In this document: positions 59,370 to 64,000 of the stretch, in pieces
How positions within the stretch are numbered: position 1 is the first letter of the stretch
How the letters are laid out: every line of letters begins with the position of its first letter
NCBI RefSeq assembly: GCF_028736155.1
Contig: NZ_CP117879.1
Span: forward strand, 4,898,001 to 4,962,000
Direction: 5' to 3'
Length of the DNA stretch: 64,000 bases
DNA from: Flavobacterium sp. KACC 22763
Lineage (GTDB): Bacteria; Bacteroidota; Bacteroidia; Flavobacteriales; Flavobacteriaceae
Made by a program: the position numbers and the translations under genes
The notes under the pieces: generated by a model
What the model was told of the DNA's origin: nothing
What the model saw: only the letters and a program-made list of their open reading frames with translations
Database searches by the model: none

Positions 59370-61598
59370 ATGAAAAAAACAACAACAATTATGCTGTTTA
59401 TGCTTTCGCTTTTAGCGTCGGCACAACAGCAGACAATAGATCAGAAAGTCAATGATCTGTTGAAGAAAATGACAATCGAAGAAAAAATCGGTCAGTTAAA
59501 TCAATATACTGGCGACAATCAGGCAACGGGTCCAATTACAATAAACCCAAACAAACAAGCTGAAATAAAAGCAGGTTTAATTGGTTCGATGCTAAACGTA
59601 ATCGGAACAAAATATACCAGAGGATACCAGGAATTGGCTATGCAGTCAAGACTTAAAATTCCATTGTTATTTGGTCAAGACGTTATTCATGGTTACAAAA
59701 CTACTTTTCCGCTTCCGCTAGCCGAAGCAGCAAGCTGGGATTTGCAAGCAATTGAATTGGCAGCAAGAGTTGCAGCAACAGAAGCTGCAGCAAGCGGAAT
59801 TCACTGGACATTTGCGCCAATGGTAGATATTAGCCGTGATCCTCGTTGGGGACGTGTAATGGAAGGAGCAGGAGAAGATACTTATCTAGGTTCTAAAATT
59901 GCTTATGCAAGAGTAAAAGGTTTTCAAGGAAATAAACTGGGAGATTTAAACTCAGTTATGGCCTGCGTAAAACACTTTGCTGCTTATGGAGCAGGTGTTG
60001 GAGGAAGAGATTATAACTCTGTAGATATGAGCGAAAGAATGTTGTGGGAGACCTATTTGCCTCCATTTAAAGCGGCTTTAGATGCTGGTGCAGCAACATT
60101 TATGAATTCATTTAATGATATTAACGGAATTCCTGCAACAGGAAATGCGCATTTGCAGAGAGATATCTTAAAAGGAAAATGGAATTTTCAAGGTTTTGTA
60201 GTTTCAGACTGGGGATCAATTGGAGAAATGGTGGCTCACGGTTACTCTAAAGATCTTAAAGAAGCAGCTTATTCAGCTATTACTGCAGGAAGCGATATGG
60301 ATATGGAAAGTAATGCATACCGTAAGAATTTAGCAGAGTTAGTAAAAGAAGGCAGAGTTTCGATTGATTTGGTTGATGATGCAGTAAGACGTATTCTTCG
60401 CAAGAAATTCGAATTAGGATTATTTGATGATCCTTACAGATATTCTGATGAAAAACGTGCCGAAAAAGCATTAAACAACCCAGAACACAGAAAAGCGGCT
60501 CTTGAAGTTGCTGAAAAAAGTATTGTTTTATTAAAGAATGAAAATCAGACTTTACCAATTTCTAAAAATGTAAAAACAATTGCATTTATTGGACCAATGG
60601 TTAAAGAATACAAAGAGAATATGGGCTTCTGGTCTGTAGAACTTCCAGAAGTTGATTACAATAAATGGATCGTTTCGCAATGGGATGGTTTACAAAATAA
60701 AGTGGGTAAAAACACCAAATTATTGTACGCAAAAGGTTGTGAGATCGAAGGAACAAACAAAGATGGTTTTGCAGAAGCTGTTGCAACAGCTAAACAAGCA
60801 GATGTTGTAATCTTGAGTATTGGAGAAAGACGTGATATGAGCGGTGAGGCAAAAAGCAGAAGTGACTTGCATTTGCCAGGTGTTCAAGAAGATTTAGTAA
60901 AAGCAATTCAAGCAACAGGAAAACCAGTTGTAGTTTTAATAAATGCTGGAAGACCTTTAGTTTTCAACTGGACAGCAGATAACGTTCCTGCAATTGTTTA
61001 CACTTGGTGGTTAGGTACTGAAGCTGGAAATGCAATTGCAAATGTTTTATTTGGAGATTATAATCCGTCAGGAAAATTGCCAATGACTTTCCCAAGAGAA
61101 GTAGGGCAAGTGCCAATTTATTACAATCACTTCAGCACAGGAAGACCAGCTAAAGATGAAAACTCAACAAATTATGTTTCAGCTTATATCGATTTGAAAA
61201 ATTCTCCAAAATATCCTTTCGGATATGGTTTGAGCTATACAACGTTTGATTACTCTGGTTTGAAATTATCTTCAACAAAAATAAAAAACAACGAAACGAT
61301 TAAAGTTTCTTTCCAATTGAAAAATACAGGAAAAGTAGCTGGAGAAGAAGTAGTGCAATTATACTTGAAAGATAAATTTGGATCTGTTGTAAGACCAGTT
61401 TTAGAATTGAAAGATTTCCAAAAAGTGAAATTAAATGCAGGAGAATCTAAAACAATCGAATTTACAATTGACAAAGAGAAACTTTCTTTCTATAACAATA
61501 AAGTAGAATGGGTTGCTGAACCAGGAGATTTCGAAGTTATGATCGGAGCTTCATCAGCAGATATTAAATTAAAATCTGATTTTGAATTAGTAAATTAA
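59370..61598 (+). CDS. bglX: GH3 beta-glucosidase, BglX type
   Basis: A 742-residue periplasmic enzyme that releases glucose from the non-reducing end of gluco-oligosaccharides. The signal peptide ends LLASAQQ. The GH3 barrel (about residues 25-360) has KHFAAYG (Lys201-His202) and the nucleophile Asp280 in FVVSDWGS. The alpha/beta sandwich follows (about 385-600), and a fibronectin-III-like domain ends the protein (about 640-735, VSFQLKNTGKVAGEEVVQLYL). It is the last gene of the glucan cluster, 13 nt after GH30 B2, and completes the pathway from surface cleavage to glucose. Confidence 0.95.
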   Translation: MKKTTTIMLFMLSLLASAQQQTIDQKVNDLLKKMTIEEKIGQLNQYTGDNQATGPITINPNKQAEIKAGLIGSMLNVIGTKYTRGYQELAMQSRLKIPLLFGQDVIHGYKTTFPLPLAEAASWDLQAIELAARVAATEAAASGIHWTFAPMVDISRDPRWGRVMEGAGEDTYLGSKIAYARVKGFQGNKLGDLNSVMACVKHFAAYGAGVGGRDYNSVDMSERMLWETYLPPFKAALDAGAATFMNSFNDINGIPATGNAHLQRDILKGKWNFQGFVVSDWGSIGEMVAHGYSKDLKEAAYSAITAGSDMDMESNAYRKNLAELVKEGRVSIDLVDDAVRRILRKKFELGLFDDPYRYSDEKRAEKALNNPEHRKAALEVAEKSIVLLKNENQTLPISKNVKTIAFIGPMVKEYKENMGFWSVELPEVDYNKWIVSQWDGLQNKVGKNTKLLYAKGCEIEGTNKDGFAEAVATAKQADVVILSIGERRDMSGEAKSRSDLHLPGVQEDLVKAIQATGKPVVVLINAGRPLVFNWTADNVPAIVYTWWLGTEAGNAIANVLFGDYNPSGKLPMTFPREVGQVPIYYNHFSTGRPAKDENSTNYVSAYIDLKNSPKYPFGYGLSYTTFDYSGLKLSSTKIKNNETIKVSFQLKNTGKVAGEEVVQLYLKDKFGSVVRPVLELKDFQKVKLNAGESKTIEFTIDKEKLSFYNNKVEWVAEPGDFEVMIGASSADIKLKSDFELVN

Positions 61599-61790
61599 TC
61601 CATTGGTTGAAATTAAAAAGTGCAAACTAACATATAGAGACATAGATTTTTGTCTTGTACAAAAGAGAATAAAAGAAATAAGTTTCCACACATAGCAAAA
61701 CTATGTGCATTTAAATTAGTGAAACGCCTTTTATTTAAGTCTTTAACTATGTTTCTATGTGTTGAAAGAATTTAGTATAATGGATTAAAT

Positions 61791-61822
61791 AAAAAAGCGG
61801 GATTTTAAAATCCCGCTTTTTT
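61791..61822. terminator. bidirectional terminator at the end of the PUL
   Basis: AAAAAAGCGGGATTTT and AAAATCCCGCTTTTTT form a perfect 16-bp palindrome between convergent genes. Confidence 0.85.
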
Positions 61823-61833
61823 TATGTCAAATT

Positions 61834-63855
61834 TTATTTAAGACGTTTCTTAAAACTATATTTCAGCATATTCATTAAACCTTGTTCGATAATATCGATT
61901 CCAATTCCATAATTGCTGTCGGCAATTTCATGATGTGCATTTCTAAAATCTTCAAAATCTTCACTTGGAATTTCTAGATTGATCAATGGTTTAAAATCAA
62001 CATAAATAGAAGCGCCATTTTTGGTTACTTTTTTGCGGCTTGTAAAATCAAAATAAGGATTTGTAATAGTGCTTTCTTGAATAGTATATTTTTCTTGAGT
62101 ATCTATTTTCTGGTCTGTCGATAAGTTGATTTCGTATTTTTCGTTATCAAAATTATGCCAGAATGAAAGATCGCTATGCAAAAAGTCGCGAGCAGAATTT
62201 TTAACTACATTTCTATCAAAATACATTAAAAAACGATTCTTCTCAGGATCTGTAAAATAAGGATTTTCGATTGAAGTGTTATACTGAATTGTAAACTCAT
62301 TCAGCTTTTTATCATCGCTCACAATCTCAATTGAAGCATCTTTAAAAATAGTTCTGATATCTGTTCCGTTTCGATCACTAGAATAATTTAAAGCATAGAA
62401 TAAGAAATTATTCCAGCTGTCAACTATTTCTCTTTTATTCGTGTTTTTAAAATACTTACGCATATAATTGGCACGATTTCCTTTGTAAGTCGAAACCAAT
62501 TTTAACTGACCTATATTATTTTCAGCACTGAAATCTGCTTTTTCAGCTATACCATAATAAGGAAACTTATACGGTTCTTTAATCGCTAATTCCTGATTTG
62601 GTTTTACTTCCAAATAATGCATAAAGTAGATATAACCACGGTTTTCAATTAGCCCAAATTCATCTCTAGAAGTAGCATCAACAAAATACGTTTCGCCTTT
62701 GTAATTGATTTTTACAATAACGTGATTAAAAGTCAATAAAGATGGAAGATAATATTTAATATAATGATCCGAATTAAAGTTTACCAATACTACAGAAGAA
62801 TCAACATTAATATAATCCAAAACGACTTTCAGTAAAACCGATTTTGCCTTACAGTCACCCTGTTTATTTTCATAAGTTACTGATGGTTCTTGCGGCTTGT
62901 GGCCGTTCATTTCGTCAGCATTAAAAACGTAATACACATGACTTTGTACATAATCAATTGCAAACTGTAACTTTTCGTCTTGATCTGCAATAGCATCTAG
63001 TTTTTCAACAAGGTTTGGAGCAAATTCTTTTAGAGAAGCTTTACTGTATATTTCTTCGTAAAGTGGAGAAATATAATTAGATAAATCAATCCAATTGCGA
63101 TCTGTAGCAAAATCAATAAAAGGAGCAATTTCTCTATTAACGTCAAAAGAGTTAATATAATCTTCTTTTTCAATAACAAAACGCTCTGCTTTTTTCAGGT
63201 AATTAATTTCGGGTTCTATAACATTTCCCTCTTCATCTCTGAAAAATGTTTTTTTGTAAGCGATTGTTTCTTTTCTATCATTGATAAATGAAAACTTATA
63301 TTTTCCGTAAGCCCAATAAGAACTTGGTGTTACGTACACATATTTAAGAAATTCCTTTCTCATAAAATCGCGATCTGTAAAAACCTTTGTGCGAGAATCT
63401 TCAGTAATCAAAATATCATAAAGACGTAAATCTTTAATTGTTATGTTTACTTTTTTGTTACTGCTCAAAATACCGCCTTCGCTTTGATTTTCACTATCCA
63501 AAACTTTAATTTTGGTATCTGCAATTTTATCGATCAAAACACCATCTCTCAAGACACTTATTCTGTGTATAACATAAGTCTCGTTTTCTTCTACAACAAC
63601 ATCTCTTGCCGAAGCGCTTTCTAGATTTGATGGTTCGTTAAGCGTATAAGCAACGCAAGCATATTCGCTGTTTTCGGTATCGCTTGTGTAGTAAACTTTA
63701 TCTAAAAAGTAACAGAAATCTCGACCTTCTTCAACTTGTTTGTTGGAGAAATCCGATTCTTTTATATAATCAATAAGTTGATCGTCGTTAATTGTAGGTG
63801 CCCAGTTTTCTGGTTTTTGAATTTTGTAGCTTTCTGATTCAATGATGTTTTCCAT
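61834..63855 (-). CDS. DUF3857/transglutaminase-like protein without signal peptide
   Basis: A 673-residue protein with an amino-terminal DUF3857-like beta region (about residues 1-260) and a transglutaminase-like papain-fold domain (about 285-400). The triad can be read: Cys335 in QGDCKAKS, His378 in TFNHVIVKI and Asp393 in YFVDATS. A beta-rich C-terminal domain follows (about 420-660). Most Bacteroidota relatives have a signal peptide; this one begins MENIIESESYKIQKPENW and has none, so it may be cytoplasmic. Its substrate is unknown. It is convergent with the PUL and separated from it by a terminator. Confidence 0.8.
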   Translation of the reverse strand: MENIIESESYKIQKPENWAPTINDDQLIDYIKESDFSNKQVEEGRDFCYFLDKVYYTSDTENSEYACVAYTLNEPSNLESASARDVVVEENETYVIHRISVLRDGVLIDKIADTKIKVLDSENQSEGGILSSNKKVNITIKDLRLYDILITEDSRTKVFTDRDFMRKEFLKYVYVTPSSYWAYGKYKFSFINDRKETIAYKKTFFRDEEGNVIEPEINYLKKAERFVIEKEDYINSFDVNREIAPFIDFATDRNWIDLSNYISPLYEEIYSKASLKEFAPNLVEKLDAIADQDEKLQFAIDYVQSHVYYVFNADEMNGHKPQEPSVTYENKQGDCKAKSVLLKVVLDYINVDSSVVLVNFNSDHYIKYYLPSLLTFNHVIVKINYKGETYFVDATSRDEFGLIENRGYIYFMHYLEVKPNQELAIKEPYKFPYYGIAEKADFSAENNIGQLKLVSTYKGNRANYMRKYFKNTNKREIVDSWNNFLFYALNYSSDRNGTDIRTIFKDASIEIVSDDKKLNEFTIQYNTSIENPYFTDPEKNRFLMYFDRNVVKNSARDFLHSDLSFWHNFDNEKYEINLSTDQKIDTQEKYTIQESTITNPYFDFTSRKKVTKNGASIYVDFKPLINLEIPSEDFEDFRNAHHEIADSNYGIGIDIIEQGLMNMLKYSFKKRLK

Positions 63856-63957
63856 GTACTTTTCTATAGGAGTATATTCTTACTTTTAAAACAGCTAAAA
63901 TAACTAATAAATGACCATTTTCTTTCATTTTATTGTAAAATTTATAATAAAAAAAAA

Positions 63958-63974
63958 CCTCACTAAAAGTGAGG
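63958..63974 (-). terminator. terminator of the next minus-strand gene (outside the window)
   Basis: On the minus strand CCTCAC-TTTTA-GTGAGG is followed by T9, showing that a minus-strand gene ends just beyond the window edge. Confidence 0.65.
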
Positions 63975-64000
63975 CTACATTATAAATTATAAACAGGGGC

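Noticed and set aside
1..64000. tRNA, rRNA, CRISPR, phage or transposase genes
   Set aside because: None was recognised on either strand when reading the spacers; no cloverleaf, repeat-spacer array or transposase motif was seen.

Overview
The window is chromosomal DNA of a Bacteroidota, almost certainly a Flavobacterium close to F. johnsoniae. The evidence is gliding and type IX secretion genes (gldE-gldD, porV, porU, gldJ), SusC/SusD pairs, lipoproteins whose Cys is followed by acidic residues, very AT-rich spacers, starts without Shine-Dalgarno sequences, and promoters of the Flavobacterium type (TAnnTTTG near -7). No rRNA, tRNA, CRISPR array, phage or intact insertion sequence was found.

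Region 1 (1-5.2 kb) is housekeeping. It holds an RNase G/E-family gene cut by the window edge, a 30-residue very basic AURKAIP1/COX24-like protein behind an HU gene, then mutY, ssb, gldE and gldD on the + strand. The -7 boxes overlap the upstream TTG codons of mutY and ssb, so the downstream ATGs are the likely starts.

Region 2 (5.2-6.8 kb) is a small, very AT-rich accessory islet. It contains REP-like palindromes, a helical orphan protein that could be an immunity protein, a 26-codon tail overlapping its start (ATGA), and an orphan membrane protein.

Region 3 (6.8-31.5 kb) is mostly conserved core. In order it holds an HMA-domain lipoprotein, a DMT exporter, an inactive/active pair of M16 peptidases, rplU-rpmA, an unknown polytopic membrane protein, a large AsmA-like protein, miaE, a glycosyltransferase, an AraC regulator with an AhpD-like protein, a 160-bp nested inverted-repeat element, an M1 aminopeptidase, pdhA-pdhC, cdd, and porV and porU.

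Region 4 (31.5-34.9 kb) is gldJ and murF, divergent from porU.

Region 5 (34.8-61.6 kb) is a large polysaccharide utilisation locus, probably for a beta-1,3/beta-1,6-glucan such as laminarin or fungal wall glucan. A membrane-anchored regulator (beta-propeller, Y_Y_Y domain, one TM helix, LuxR-type HTH, no kinase) is divergent from two SusC/SusD operons. These are followed by two GH30 enzymes of one type, a GH30 of a second type, GH5-CBM6, GH16, an endonuclease/exonuclease/phosphatase-family hydrolase, another GH30 of the second type, and a GH3 beta-glucosidase. The strongest new observation is a pair of 14-bp direct repeats (GTGTTTTTGTAAAG-like), spaced exactly 33 bp apart and lying 93-94 bp before the start codon of both susC genes. 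They precede an identical 43-nt leader and are a candidate operator for the neighbouring regulator.

Region 6 (61.8-64 kb) is a transglutaminase-like DUF3857-type protein without a signal peptide, and the terminator of the next minus-strand gene.
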